Source of the DNA: Sphingobium yanoikuyae
GTDB taxonomy: Bacteria > Pseudomonadota > Alphaproteobacteria > Sphingomonadales > Sphingomonadaceae
Assembly (NCBI RefSeq): GCF_013001025.1
Contig: NZ_CP053021.1
Location: 1,498,501-1,562,500 of the forward strand
Length of the DNA stretch: 64,000 nucleotides
Direction: 5' to 3'
Every line of letters begins with the position of its first letter. Within the stretch, counting starts at the first letter, position 1. Shown piece after piece: positions 26,339 to 36,002 of the stretch. The translations under genes were made by a program, and so were the position numbers. The notes below the pieces were generated by a model that saw nothing but the letters and a program-made list of their open reading frames with translations, ran no database searches and was not told where the DNA came from.

Positions 26339-27670
26339 ATGGCCATATTCAATCGCGACTCCGAGGACGAAGTGGCGCGCGGTGCGCGTGCCGTCGTCGT
26401 GCATGCCGAAACCCATGGCGGCGACCGCCGCGACAGCGACGCCCGGCTGGAGGAAGCCCGAGGCCTCGCCCTGGCGATCGGCATCGATGTGCGCGCCGCC
26501 CAGAGCTTCCGCGTCCGTGACCGCAAGCCCGCCACGCTATTCGGTAGCGGCCAGGTCGACCAGATCGCCACGCTGGTGAACCAGGAAGAGGCGGAACTGG
26601 TCATCGTCGACAATGCGCTGACCCCGGTGCAGCAGAGCAATCTGGAAAAGGGAACCGGTGCCAAGGTGATCGACCGGACCGGGCTGATCCTGGAAATTTT
26701 CGGCGAGCGCGCGGCCACCAATGAAGGGCGTCTGCAGGTCGAACTCGCCCATCTCGATTACCAGGCCGGGCGTCTGGTGCGCAGCTGGACCCATCTTGAG
26801 CGCCAGCGCGGCGGCTTCGGCTTCCTGGGTGGTCCGGGCGAAACCCAGATCGAGGCGGACCGGCGCATGATCCGCGACCGCATGGCCAAGATCCGGCGCG
26901 AACTGGATCAGGTGACCAAGACACGCGGCCTGCATCGCGCCCGGCGCCAGCGTGCGCCCTGGCCGGTGATCGCGCTGGTGGGATATACCAATGCCGGCAA
27001 ATCGACCCTGTTCAACCGCCTGACCGGCGCCGAAGTGATGGCCGAAGATCTGCTGTTCGCCACGCTCGATCCGACGATGCGGCAGATCGTGCTACCGGGG
27101 CTCGACAAGGCGATCCTGTCCGACACGGTGGGCTTCGTCTCCGACCTTCCGACCCAGTTGATCGCGGCCTTCCGTGCGACGCTGGAGGAAGTGCTGTCGG
27201 CCGATATCATCGTCCATGTCCGCGACATCGCCCATCCCGATACCGAAGCGCAGCGCGACGACGTGCTCGATGTGCTGAGCGAACTGGGCGTGGCCGGCGA
27301 AGGCGCCTTGGAGCGTGGCGATGGCGAGGCTGATCCGCCGCCGATCATCGAGGCGTGGAACAAGCTGGACCTGCTCGACACAGAGAGTGCCGCGCAGGCG
27401 CGCGAGATTGCGGCGCGGCATGATGATGTCGTTATCATCTCTGCCTTGACCGGCGAAGGTGTCGAGGGGCTGCAGCGGGCTATCAGCAGCCGGCTGACCC
27501 GTGGCGCAAGGGTTCACAGCCTACGCCTGCCGATCAGCGATGGTGCGGCCCTTGCCTGGCTGCACGAGCATGGCGAGGTGCTGGCGACTCGGCCGAGCGA
27601 AGCGGAGATGCAGGTGGATGTCCGCCTGTCCGACTCCGGCCTCGCCCGCTTCCTCAAGCGCGACCGTTAA
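26339..27670 (+). CDS. hflX: Ribosome-associated GTPase HflX
   Basis: A 443-residue OBG-type GTPase that binds and splits or rescues ribosomes under stress. The N-terminal HflX domain (LFGSGQVDQIATLVNQEEAE, then VIDRTGLILEIFGERA) and the glycine-rich linker (RQRGGFGFLGGPGETQIE) precede the G domain: P loop GYTNAGKSTLFN, G3 DTVGFVSDLP and G4 NKLD. It directly follows hfq, the widely conserved order. Its last four bases overlap the convergent nucleosidase gene. Confidence 0.97.
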   Translation: MAIFNRDSEDEVARGARAVVVHAETHGGDRRDSDARLEEARGLALAIGIDVRAAQSFRVRDRKPATLFGSGQVDQIATLVNQEEAELVIVDNALTPVQQSNLEKGTGAKVIDRTGLILEIFGERAATNEGRLQVELAHLDYQAGRLVRSWTHLERQRGGFGFLGGPGETQIEADRRMIRDRMAKIRRELDQVTKTRGLHRARRQRAPWPVIALVGYTNAGKSTLFNRLTGAEVMAEDLLFATLDPTMRQIVLPGLDKAILSDTVGFVSDLPTQLIAAFRATLEEVLSADIIVHVRDIAHPDTEAQRDDVLDVLSELGVAGEGALERGDGEADPPPIIEAWNKLDLLDTESAAQAREIAARHDDVVIISALTGEGVEGLQRAISSRLTRGARVHSLRLPISDGAALAWLHEHGEVLATRPSEAEMQVDVRLSDSGLARFLKRDR

Positions 27671-28572
27671 TCAGGCAGTCGCGCCACGAAATCCTGTACG
27701 ACGCGGGCCGAATTGGCCGAGGCGAGCGCCATGAAGACGCTCATCTGGTTCTGCTCGGCGTCGCCACCGGCGAGATCCGAGAGGCTGCGGAAGGCCAGGA
27801 AGGGCACGCGATTGGCATAGGCGACCTGTGCCACCGCCGCGCTTTCCATGTCCAGCACCTGCGCCTGGAAGGTCGCGAACAGATATTGGCGATAGGCGGC
27901 ATTGTCCATGAAGGCCGGGCCGCTGATGCCGCGCCCGCCGACATGCAGGCTGGGCTGGTGCGGCAGGCATTTGGCGGCGGCCGCGTCGGCGCAGCGGGCC
28001 AGGCTTTCCGAGGATGAGAGGGCGCGGGCGATGGTAAGTAGGGCGGGATCGGCCGGGAAGGCGCGGTGCCAGCTCTTGGCTTCGGCCTCATTGCCGACCT
28101 CGACATCGCGCGGGAAGATCATGCCATAATTGGGCAGGTCGTTGCCCGGCGTGCGGAAGATCGGGGCGTAGCCGCCCGGCGCCTCGCGCGCGATCGTGCT
28201 TTCCATGAACTGGCCCCAGTCGGCCGCGACCACGACATCGCCAATATGCAGCGACGGATCGATGCCGCCGGCAATGCCGGAAAAGAGGATACGCTTCACC
28301 GCGAAGCGATCGACCAGCCACTGGGTGGTCATGGCGGCATTGACCATGCTGACGCCGCTTTCGACCAGCAGCACCGGCTTGCCGGCCATCTGGCCAAGCG
28401 TCACGGGCACGCCGTTGACGCGGACGGTCCGCGGCTGCTCGATCCGGCCGACGAGCGCGGCATGTTCGGGTGGGAAGGCGGTCATGATCGCGGTGCGGGG
28501 CCGCTCATCGAGCTTCTGGGCGAGGGCAGGGGATGCGGTCAGCAGGCCGACCAGGGCGAGGAGGAACTTCAT
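27667..28572 (-). CDS. Exported nucleoside-phosphorylase-fold protein (MTA/SAH nucleosidase-like)
   Basis: A 301-residue protein of the purine-nucleoside phosphorylase/MTA-SAH nucleosidase fold. The start at 28572 gives a clear Sec signal (MKFLLALVGLLTASPALAQ), so it is predicted periplasmic, unlike cytoplasmic Pfs/MtnN. Fold motifs are ILFSGIAGGIDPSLHIGDVV, the nucleoside-binding Met-Glu pair in VLDMESAAVAQVA, and a catalytic-type Asp in FRSLSDLAGG. An insert with two Cys (LARCADAAAAKCLP) may form a disulfide. Its ATG overlaps the stop of the purine permease (ATGA), suggesting that free bases released outside are taken up by the partner. Confidence 0.85.
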   Translation of the reverse strand: MKFLLALVGLLTASPALAQKLDERPRTAIMTAFPPEHAALVGRIEQPRTVRVNGVPVTLGQMAGKPVLLVESGVSMVNAAMTTQWLVDRFAVKRILFSGIAGGIDPSLHIGDVVVAADWGQFMESTIAREAPGGYAPIFRTPGNDLPNYGMIFPRDVEVGNEAEAKSWHRAFPADPALLTIARALSSSESLARCADAAAAKCLPHQPSLHVGGRGISGPAFMDNAAYRQYLFATFQAQVLDMESAAVAQVAYANRVPFLAFRSLSDLAGGDAEQNQMSVFMALASANSARVVQDFVARLPD

Positions 28573-29900
28573 GCGGCGGCAACCCAGGCAAAGCGGATGA
28601 CGATCAATATGGCGAGGAGAAATAGCAGCCAGTCGGCGCGGCTCATCTTGCCGCGCAGCAGCTTCAGGATCGCATGAGCGACAATGCCGAAGGCGATGCC
28701 GTTGGCGATCGAGAAGGTGAGGGGGATGAGGGCAAGGGTGAGGAAGGCGGGAACAGCCTCGAACGGTTCTTCCCAACTGACCTCGACCAGCGGCGCCATC
28801 ATCAGGCTGCCGACCAGGATCAGCGCTGGCGCCGTCGCATAGAGCGGCACCAGGCCGGCATAGGGCGCAGCGAAGATGGTGATGAGGAAGAGGAGGCCGG
28901 TGACGATGGCGGTAAGGCCTGTACGACCGCCGGCTGCGACGCCGGCTGCGCTTTCGACATAGGAGGTGACGGTGCTGGTGCCCGCCGTCGCGCCGACCAT
29001 GGTGGCGGCCGCGTCGGCGATCAGGATGCGGTTGAGATTGGGCACGCTACCATCGGGGCGAGCGAGGCCGGCGCGCTTGGTCACCGCCATCAGCGTGCCG
29101 AGATTGTCGAACAGGTCGACGAACAGGAAGACGAAGATGATTTCCAGCACGCCGATGCCATGGCTGCCGGCGAAGACTGCACCAAGATCGAGATGGAAGG
29201 CCGTGCTGCCCAGCGCCGATACATCATAGGGCGTCGGCGTGAAATGCAGCGCGCCAACCAGCCAGCCGAGCAGGGTGGTGGCAACGATGCCGATCAGGAT
29301 CGCGCCCCGGACCTGGCGGATCGACAGGCCTGCGATCAGCGTCAGGCCGAACAGGGTGAGCAGCACCGGCGCGGAGCGAAGGTCGCCAAGCGCCACCGAG
29401 GTGGCGCTGTTGGAAACGACGATACCGGCATTGCGCAGGCCGATGAAGGCGATGAACAGGCCGATGCCCCCGGCAACCGCCGCCAGCAGATGGGGCGGGA
29501 TGGCGGCCAGGATCATCTGGCGGATGCCCGCCAGGGTCAGCGCCAGAAAGGCGACGCCCGAGAGGAAGACGCAGCCCAGCGCGACCGGCCAGGGAATGCC
29601 CAAGCCCAGCACGACCGAATAGGTGAAATAGGCATTGAGCCCCATGCCCGGTGCCAGTGCCAGGGGCACGTTCGCGACCATCCCCATCAGGATGCTGGCG
29701 AAGGCGGCGGCGAAACAGGTCGCGGCGGCGACGCCGACCAGCGGCATGCCGGCCTCGCTCAGGATCGCCGGGTTGACCAGCACGATATAGGCCATGGTGA
29801 GGAAGGTGGTGATGCCGGCGACGATTTCCGTGCGCACATTGCTGCCGCGCGCGGCTATCTGGAAACGGCTGTCGAGCCAGGACGACAGGGGAGCCGTCAT
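28569..29900 (-). CDS. NCS2-family purine permease (AzgA-like)
   Basis: A 443-residue membrane transporter of the NCS2/AzgA group, which imports hypoxanthine, guanine or adenine with protons. The family N-terminus is TEIVAGITTFLTMAYIVLVN, followed by APGMGLNAYFTYSVV and about a dozen hydrophobic helices. The substrate-site region includes FVFLFVDLFDNLGTLMAV and a conserved ESAAGVAAGGRTGLTAIV. The start at 29900 (MTAPLSSWLDSRFQ) is chosen by family. It is the first gene of a two-gene unit with the exported nucleosidase. Confidence 0.93.
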   Translation of the reverse strand: MTAPLSSWLDSRFQIAARGSNVRTEIVAGITTFLTMAYIVLVNPAILSEAGMPLVGVAAATCFAAAFASILMGMVANVPLALAPGMGLNAYFTYSVVLGLGIPWPVALGCVFLSGVAFLALTLAGIRQMILAAIPPHLLAAVAGGIGLFIAFIGLRNAGIVVSNSATSVALGDLRSAPVLLTLFGLTLIAGLSIRQVRGAILIGIVATTLLGWLVGALHFTPTPYDVSALGSTAFHLDLGAVFAGSHGIGVLEIIFVFLFVDLFDNLGTLMAVTKRAGLARPDGSVPNLNRILIADAAATMVGATAGTSTVTSYVESAAGVAAGGRTGLTAIVTGLLFLITIFAAPYAGLVPLYATAPALILVGSLMMAPLVEVSWEEPFEAVPAFLTLALIPLTFSIANGIAFGIVAHAILKLLRGKMSRADWLLFLLAILIVIRFAWVAAA

Positions 29901-30024
29901 TGCGCGCAACCGGCCAGGAAAACGGAAGGGGCCATGGCCGGCCCGGACAGCGAAGTTGACACCAGATACCCCCTATGCGCGATGGTCGCGATTGTGCGCC
30001 CTATGCCGCTGCGCACGCGCCGCG

Positions 30025-30504
30025 TCAAAGGTAACGATGCATCACAAATGTGTCGACCAGCCCCAGCGTTGGATGGGCAAAGGCATCTGGCACGCGGCCG
30101 ACAATGGCAAAGCCCATTGCCTGCCACAGCGCGACTGCGCGGCTGTTGGAGGAAACCACGAAATTATATTGCATGGCGCTGAAGCCCAGACCGCGGGCCA
30201 GATCGAAGGAGGCGGCGCACATGCGCCTGGCAACGCCACGCCCGGTTGCGTGGCCCGCCGTGACATAGCCGGCATTGGCGACATGGCGGCCGCCGCCGGC
30301 CTGGTTGGCCCGGACGTAGAAGATGCCGAGCAGGGCGCCATCCTCCTCGACGACGCGGACGGTGCGGTCCGGCGACAGCCACAGGGCAAGGGCGTCTTCG
30401 CGACTGATCGCGCGATCGACCGCCAGGGTTTCGCCGGCGCGGAGCACCGGCTCCAACATGGCCCAGATCGCGTCATGATCCGCCGGCGTGACCGGCCTGA
30501 TCAT
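30025..30504 (-). CDS. GNAT-family N-acetyltransferase
   Basis: A 159-residue GNAT acetyltransferase. The acetyl-CoA-binding stretch is YVTAGHATGRGVARRMCAAS and the C-terminal NSRAVALWQAMGFAIVGRVP is typical. The N-terminus MIRPVTPADHDAIWAMLEPV is also characteristic. The ATG overlaps the mazG stop by four bases, so the two are coupled. The acetyl acceptor cannot be told from sequence. Confidence 0.9.
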   Translation of the reverse strand: MIRPVTPADHDAIWAMLEPVLRAGETLAVDRAISREDALALWLSPDRTVRVVEEDGALLGIFYVRANQAGGGRHVANAGYVTAGHATGRGVARRMCAASFDLARGLGFSAMQYNFVVSSNSRAVALWQAMGFAIVGRVPDAFAHPTLGLVDTFVMHRYL

Positions 30505-31271
30505 TCCGCCTGCTTCGCCTGCTGCCATAGCGCTTCCTTCTCTTCGAGCGACAGGCCCACGAACGCGTCGCCGGCAATCGCCTCCATCTGACGGAAACGA
30601 CGATCGAACTTGGCATTTCCGCCACGCAAGGCGACTTCGGGGTCAATCTTGAGATGGCGTGCGAGGTTCACGACGGCAAAGAGGAGGTCGCCGACCTCTT
30701 CCTCCCGATGGGCATGGCTGGTCGCGCTGGCGACCTCGTCCAGTTCCTCATGGATCTTCGCGATCGCGCCCTGGGCGTCGGGCCAGTCGAAGCCGGTGCG
30801 GGCGGCCCGCTTCTGCAGCTTTTCGGCGCGCAGCAGCGCCGGAAGCGCCTGTGCCACGCCGGCCATGGCGCTCGGGTCGGGGATCTTGTCGGCGCGTTCG
30901 GCCGCCTTGATGCTTTCCCATTGGGCATGGCCATCCTCGCGCCGGGCGCCTTCGCCAAAGACATGGGGATGACGCCGGATCATCTTCGCCGCGATACTGT
31001 CGATCACATCCTGCAAGCGGAAATGGCCGGCCTGTTCGGCGATGCGGCTGTGGAAGACGACCTGCAGCAGCAAGTCGCCCAGTTCATCGCGCAGGTCGGC
31101 CATGTCATTGCGCTCGATCGCATCGGCCACTTCATAGGCTTCCTCGATCGTATAGGGGGCGATGCTGGCGAAATCCTGCTCGACGTCCCAGGGGCAACCG
31201 GTGTCCGGATCGCGCAGCCGCGCCATGACATCGGCGATCGGCATGATATCGGCGGGACTGGCTTTGGACAT
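30501..31271 (-). CDS. mazG: Nucleoside triphosphate pyrophosphohydrolase MazG
   Basis: A 256-residue house-cleaning enzyme that hydrolyses NTPs and dNTPs to monophosphates. Two MazG repeats are present: the first with CPWDVEQDFASIAPYTIEEA and the metal motif DELGDLLLQVVFHSRIAEQ, the second with KIHEELDEVASA and REEEVGDLLFAVVNLARHL. The length fits the full two-domain enzyme. It leads a two-gene unit with the GNAT gene and is separated from the lasso exporter by 135 bases without a clear terminator. Confidence 0.96.
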   Translation of the reverse strand: MSKASPADIMPIADVMARLRDPDTGCPWDVEQDFASIAPYTIEEAYEVADAIERNDMADLRDELGDLLLQVVFHSRIAEQAGHFRLQDVIDSIAAKMIRRHPHVFGEGARREDGHAQWESIKAAERADKIPDPSAMAGVAQALPALLRAEKLQKRAARTGFDWPDAQGAIAKIHEELDEVASATSHAHREEEVGDLLFAVVNLARHLKIDPEVALRGGNAKFDRRFRQMEAIAGDAFVGLSLEEKEALWQQAKQAE

Positions 31272-31406
31272 GGGAACCTTCGCATTGGCTGCTGATGGGC
31301 CTGCGGATAGGCGTTTGCCGGATACAAGGCCACCCCCGATGTCGAACGGAGCGCCGATAGGCGGATATGGTGCCCATGGGGACGCGCATTGGAGCCTGTG
31401 GGAGGG

Positions 31407-33152
31407 TTATTCCGCTGCGGCGACGACATCCTCGTCCTTGACCGCATTGTTCGTCCGGACCTGCACGACCCGACCCCGGTCGAGATGAATGATGACGTCG
31501 GCAAGTGCGACGAGCGATGCCGTATGGGCTATGGCCAATATGGTGATATGGCCCCGTAAACCGGCAATCGCGGTTTCGATCTTAGTTTGTGCGTCGATAT
31601 CGAGCGCGCTGGTCGCCTCGTCCAGGATCAGCAGCCTGGGATGGCGCAGCAACGCGCGCGCGAGGGCGATGCGCTGCCTTTCCCCGCCGGACAGACGGCT
31701 GCCACGATCGCCGACCACGGTATCGAGTCCCTGGGGCAGGGCACCGACGAACTGCCGGGCATTGGCGGCGTCGAGGGCGTTCCACAACTCCTCATCGCTC
31801 GCATCCGCCTTGCCGATGCGCAAATTGGTTGCGATGCTGTCATGCAACAGGAAGACGTCCTGGGGCATATAGGCGATCTGGGACCGCCATTGCCGATCAT
31901 CCTGGGCAAGGTTGACACCGTCGACCAGAATCTGGCCTTCGCTGGGATCGAGCAGCCCCATCAGCATGTCCGCTATGGTGCTCTTGCCTGCACCCGAAGG
32001 CCCGACCAGGGCAATGATCTTGCCGGCGGGCAATTCCAGATCGAGGTTCGCGATCGTCGGCGTGCCCGCGCCCTGATGGGTGATGGATACACGGTCGAAA
32101 CGGACATGCCGGGTCAGGAGGGGCATCTGCCCGCGCTCCGGTCCTTCGGTGCGGTTCTGCTCTGCCGTGAAGATGCGCAGCAGCCTGGCGACATTCTCAT
32201 AGCCTGGCAGGCAGAGGAGCAGTTGCTGGAGCGTGCTTTGCAGGGCGTTGAAGCGCGGCGCGAGGCGCATGAACAACAGCAGCATCGTCATCAACTGCGG
32301 CAGCGGCAGCGCGATGACGGCATAGGCCACATAGACGAACAGGGCTGCGGCCGCACCGCTTGCCAACTGGAACAGGGCGGTGCTGTTCGATGTCAGCCGG
32401 GCGAACTCGACAGTGCCGACGCGCAGCGTTTCCAGCAACCGATCCAAGCGTTGAAGATAATAGGGTTCGCTGTTGAAAGCCTTGGCGATCTTCATGCCGG
32501 TGATGAATTCGAACGCGACATATTGCCGTTCCTGCAGGGAATTCGACATGGATTGCGCATGGCGGGCGATCTTCCGGCGCACCGGGTACAGGCCGAACAG
32601 GGTCGCTGCGCCAACGGTCATGGCGAACAAGGTCATCTGCCAGGATATCAGCGTGGACAGCAGGCCATAGAGCGTCAGCCAGATGATATTCTGGCCAAAT
32701 GACATGAGGCTGAAGACTGCGACCTGGATGCGATCGACATCGTTGCTGAGCGCATGGTTGAGATCCGACCCGCGCATGTTCGCGACCAGCGACCAGCGAC
32801 CATAGCCGATGGCCGTGAACAGGCGCATGCGGATGTCGTCTACCGCCTGCTGCATCGTGCGGGTCATGAGGAGGAGGCGGCGGCGCGACACCAAGGCCTG
32901 AAACACCATGAGGCACAGCATTGCCGTCAGCAACCAGCCGAGCGATATGCTGCCAATCCAGGGCAGTTGAATGCTGCTCTGGGCCGCACCATGGTTGGTG
33001 CCGATCAGTTTCAGCAACGGGATCATCGCCAGCAGGGAGCAGCTTTCCAGAATGCTGCCGATCAGGATCAGCAACAGGATGACGGACGCCTGTCGGCCAT
33101 ATCCCCCGAGGGAAAAACGCGCGAAATCGCTGATCTGACGGAACTGGCTCAC
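31407..33152 (-). CDS. Lasso-peptide ABC exporter (LarD/McjD type)
   Basis: A 581-residue half-transporter with six predicted transmembrane helices (about 20-300) fused to an ATPase domain. Motifs are Walker A LVGPSGAGKSTIADML, signature LSGGERQRIALARALL, Walker B LLILDEATSALD and a switch His in ILAIAHTASL. It is the last gene of the lasso operon; its start overlaps the kinase stop by four bases. By context it should export the mature lasso peptide and may give self-immunity. No isopeptidase or TonB receptor gene, common in other proteobacterial lasso clusters, accompanies it. Confidence 0.9.
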   Translation of the reverse strand: MSQFRQISDFARFSLGGYGRQASVILLLILIGSILESCSLLAMIPLLKLIGTNHGAAQSSIQLPWIGSISLGWLLTAMLCLMVFQALVSRRRLLLMTRTMQQAVDDIRMRLFTAIGYGRWSLVANMRGSDLNHALSNDVDRIQVAVFSLMSFGQNIIWLTLYGLLSTLISWQMTLFAMTVGAATLFGLYPVRRKIARHAQSMSNSLQERQYVAFEFITGMKIAKAFNSEPYYLQRLDRLLETLRVGTVEFARLTSNSTALFQLASGAAAALFVYVAYAVIALPLPQLMTMLLLFMRLAPRFNALQSTLQQLLLCLPGYENVARLLRIFTAEQNRTEGPERGQMPLLTRHVRFDRVSITHQGAGTPTIANLDLELPAGKIIALVGPSGAGKSTIADMLMGLLDPSEGQILVDGVNLAQDDRQWRSQIAYMPQDVFLLHDSIATNLRIGKADASDEELWNALDAANARQFVGALPQGLDTVVGDRGSRLSGGERQRIALARALLRHPRLLILDEATSALDIDAQTKIETAIAGLRGHITILAIAHTASLVALADVIIHLDRGRVVQVRTNNAVKDEDVVAAAE

Positions 33153-34111
33153 CTATGGTCCTCGCAGTCGGCGCGGACGAGTTCGACCGTCTCTTCCAGT
33201 CGATTGAGGGCATGCGGGACGTGCAGCGTTGCCACCTGGACGCAACGGGCCAGGGCAGCGCAGCCCTGCATGTGACGGGCCTCGTCGGCGGGCGAGAGCG
33301 CTGCCTTCCCGAAACGGGTTATGTAGGAGTAGCGCAGGATCGCCGACAGGGCCTGGGTTCCGGCAAGTCGGGTGAGGCCGGGCTGATCCCCCACGCGGTC
33401 GAGAACATAGAGGCGTTCGGGTTGAAGCTGATCATGGCGGAAATCGCCCATCAAGCGATGCTGGCGTTTGGAAAAGCCGGGATAGACCAATGGCAATGGC
33501 TGCGCTTCGGCCAGTTGCATGGCGTCTGCGGCCTCTTCCGCCAGCTTGAGTTGGCCATAGGCCGGCAGGATTTCGAGCGTGCCGTCCGGGTTGGCGCGGA
33601 TCGCCAGGAGGTCGTCCGTCAGCAGACGATGGCCCGCCCGGAGGAAGGCTGCGGCGGTGGTGGATTTGCCCGCCAGTTTGTCGCCAACGAAGATGACGCC
33701 ATGCCCGTCCAGGTCGATCGCGCTGGCGTGGAGCGTGATGTAGCCGCGCATGTGCAACGCCAGCGCCATGATCGGCCCCAGCAGAGGAAAGGGGAGGTAG
33801 GTCACCGGCGTATCGGGATAGGGCTGAATCTCGATGAGGTCGGGGCCGTGGAACTGGAAGGCCGCAACGTCGGGCCATGCCAGGAAATGCGTCCCGTCCG
33901 TGCGGAACTGCGTGATCACGCCCTCCTCGCGCGACGGCAAGGGCAGGTCGCGGCTGTAGATGATGCGGATGTCGGGCACGGATCCCGCCGGGGCGGTCGT
34001 CAGTTCCGGCAGCGGAACATCCGATTCGATCGTCAGCCCAAAGGCACGATAAAGGGACGAGGCCTTGCTGGCGGGGGCAAGGGCGGGCTGAGGCGTTGGG
34101 CCCATCTTCAT
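33149..34111 (-). CDS. HPr-kinase-like lasso-peptide kinase
   Basis: A 320-residue protein with an HPr kinase/phosphorylase-type C-terminal core. The P loop is IFVGDKLAGKSTTAAAFLRA, followed by an acidic segment HRLLTDDLLAIR; the N-terminal part (YRAFGLTIESDVPLPEL) is shared with kinases of paeninodin-type clusters. Those kinases phosphorylate the C-terminal Ser of the precursor, and the precursor here ends in Ser. The start at 34111 (MKMGPTPQ) has AGGAGG five bases ahead; the longer frame runs into the cyclase gene. It is tightly packed between the cyclase and exporter genes. The function is inferred from family and context. Confidence 0.88.
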   Translation of the reverse strand: MKMGPTPQPALAPASKASSLYRAFGLTIESDVPLPELTTAPAGSVPDIRIIYSRDLPLPSREEGVITQFRTDGTHFLAWPDVAAFQFHGPDLIEIQPYPDTPVTYLPFPLLGPIMALALHMRGYITLHASAIDLDGHGVIFVGDKLAGKSTTAAAFLRAGHRLLTDDLLAIRANPDGTLEILPAYGQLKLAEEAADAMQLAEAQPLPLVYPGFSKRQHRLMGDFRHDQLQPERLYVLDRVGDQPGLTRLAGTQALSAILRYSYITRFGKAALSPADEARHMQGCAALARCVQVATLHVPHALNRLEETVELVRADCEDHR

Positions 34112-34112
34112 G

Positions 34113-36002
34113 TCATCCTCCTGCATGTACGATGTGAAATTTAGCCCTCGGAGCGACGGGCCGGGATCGTCTTGCAAGCCAGCGGCCCAGGCTTGCGACC
34201 CGGTAGGCAGCGAATAAGGGGGCGGCATCATTGGCCATGGACTGATCGAACTGCGTGATGGCCGCGCGGGCGACATCAATGTCGACAAATGGCGCCAACA
34301 TGTCAGCCTGCGCATCCAGCATCGTCAGCAAGGATGCCCGGTGACGCGCCATGCCTGTTCCCAACTGGCCGGCAAAGTTGAACTTGTCGCGCCGCAGCCG
34401 GACCTGCTCTGGCAACAGGCCTGCCATGGCGTTCCGCAGGGATGCGCGCGGATAGCCATTGTCGAGCTTGGCGTGGGCCGGGAGCGATACGCAGAATTCG
34501 ACGAGACGGCGATCATAGAATGGGAAGCACAGGCGCACTCCGGCTGCAGCCGCCGAACGATCCAGCACTTCAAACGCATAGGGTTGTTGTGGCGATGTCA
34601 GGGTCGACAGGTGGCGCTGCTGCTCGGTCTGATAGGCCGAGCGGCTGGGCATTGTCGCTGCCCGGCGCAAAGCTATGTCTGTACGACGGACGAGGTCCGG
34701 TGCGACGAGCGCGGTCGTGAAGTTCGGTGAGGTGCGGGGCGGATGTGCATGGTGGACGATGCGCCGCCAATTCTGCCGGAATCGCCGTATCGTCGCGATA
34801 TGATCGAAATGGGGGGACGCTGCCTGCCAGGTCGAACAGCGGAGAATATGGGCCAAGCCATGTGCTTCGCGCAACAAGGTGGCCCAGCGTCGTTCCATGG
34901 CCAGTTCGTTCAGCCGCCCAAACCCGTGGGAAACGACTTCATCGCCGCCATGTCCGTCCAGAAGGCGGGGAAGCCCCAGTTGCCGGGCCCTATGATAGAG
35001 GCGTCGTGAACTGCCCAGATTGTAGGCGAGGCAGGGGCCGTCCTGTTCAGTCAGGATCATGTCCAGTTCCTGCAGCGGATCCTGATGCTCGGTGGGCAGG
35101 AAATGGGGGGCAAAACGCCCTGCTTGCAGAATGGCTTCTATGTGCGGGCCATCCGTCCAGTTGGGACTTGTGTCGAATGTCATGGACAGGCTTGGCACGG
35201 GCGGTCCCGCCGCCGCCGCCCGCAAGCGCGATGCCATCATGGCGATGGACGAGGAGTCCAGCCCTCCGCTGAGCATCACGCCGGCTTGTTCGCTGATCCG
35301 ACAAGAGACCGCCTGTTCGAACAAATGCCGAAACTGCTCGGCGGTTTCCTCATCCTTGGGCGGCTGCGATGCCTCCAGATGCCAGTAACGGCTGATGGTG
35401 AGTTCGTCGCGCGTGACCTGAATGACGTGCCCTGGCGGCAGACGCCGGATTTCGCGATATAGCGTCGTCTGGGCATCGCCGACTATGCCGGCGACAAAAT
35501 CTGCTGCACCAACTTCGTCGATGGCGGATGAAATCTCCGAACCGAGCAGCGCGCCAATCGTTGTCGCTGCCATGAACAGCCTGGGCGAAGCATGATAGTA
35601 GAACGGGCGGACGCCGAAATGGTCACGGGCGCCAAATAATGTCTGTGTCGCTTCGTCCCAGAGCACAAAGGCGAAGTCGCCCAGCAACATGGAGGCGCAG
35701 TCTGTGCCATAGCGCTCGTACAGTGCGGCTATCAGGCTGGCTTCAGGGAGGGCGGGGCGGGGAGGAAGGCCGAGCCGTGCCTCGATTTCTGCGCGATTGT
35801 CGAGCCGGACGTCGGCGGCCACAATGAGGTCCGGACGCCGCTTCTCATGGTCCAACGCCTCCATGCCAGCCCCGGCAAGAATCGTCGGGCCGCTATCGAT
35901 CGCGCAACGAACCCCGCGTGATACCAGGGAGGCGATGCCTTCACCGGGCCAATGCCGTGCCGGCCGGCCATCGCGGTGGAACAGGCCGGCAAAAGCATTC
36001 AT
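34113..36002 (-). CDS. Lasso cyclase (asparagine-synthetase-like, C protein)
   Basis: A 629-residue asparagine-synthetase-B homologue. The N-terminal Ntn domain begins MNAFAGLFHRDG: the catalytic Cys2 of real glutamine-dependent AsnB is absent, as expected for lasso cyclases. The synthetase domain has the ATP-pyrophosphatase loop VMLSGGLDSSSIAMMASRL and a downstream LLDGHGGDEVVSHGF. The family activates the ring Asp or Glu side chain with ATP and closes the isopeptide bond to residue 1. The ATG overlaps the B2 stop (ATGA), and its stop lies within the ribosome-binding region of the kinase gene. Confidence 0.94.
   Translation of the reverse strand: MNAFAGLFHRDGRPARHWPGEGIASLVSRGVRCAIDSGPTILAGAGMEALDHEKRRPDLIVAADVRLDNRAEIEARLGLPPRPALPEASLIAALYERYGTDCASMLLGDFAFVLWDEATQTLFGARDHFGVRPFYYHASPRLFMAATTIGALLGSEISSAIDEVGAADFVAGIVGDAQTTLYREIRRLPPGHVIQVTRDELTISRYWHLEASQPPKDEETAEQFRHLFEQAVSCRISEQAGVMLSGGLDSSSIAMMASRLRAAAAGPPVPSLSMTFDTSPNWTDGPHIEAILQAGRFAPHFLPTEHQDPLQELDMILTEQDGPCLAYNLGSSRRLYHRARQLGLPRLLDGHGGDEVVSHGFGRLNELAMERRWATLLREAHGLAHILRCSTWQAASPHFDHIATIRRFRQNWRRIVHHAHPPRTSPNFTTALVAPDLVRRTDIALRRAATMPSRSAYQTEQQRHLSTLTSPQQPYAFEVLDRSAAAAGVRLCFPFYDRRLVEFCVSLPAHAKLDNGYPRASLRNAMAGLLPEQVRLRRDKFNFAGQLGTGMARHRASLLTMLDAQADMLAPFVDIDVARAAITQFDQSMANDAAPLFAAYRVASLGRWLARRSRPVAPRAKFHIVHAGG

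Noticed and set aside
24446..26416. 656-codon minus-strand frame opposite ntrX and hfq
   Set aside because: Shadow frame of high-GC coding sequence; it crosses three genes and has no recognisable domain.
28674..30182. 502-codon plus-strand frame opposite the purine permease
   Set aside because: Extremely charged, repetitive composition typical of an antisense frame; the permease on the other strand has clear motifs.
34113..36002. Assignment as true asparagine synthetase
   Set aside because: Cys2 is absent and the gene is embedded among precursor, PqqD-like and protease genes, so lasso cyclase fits better.
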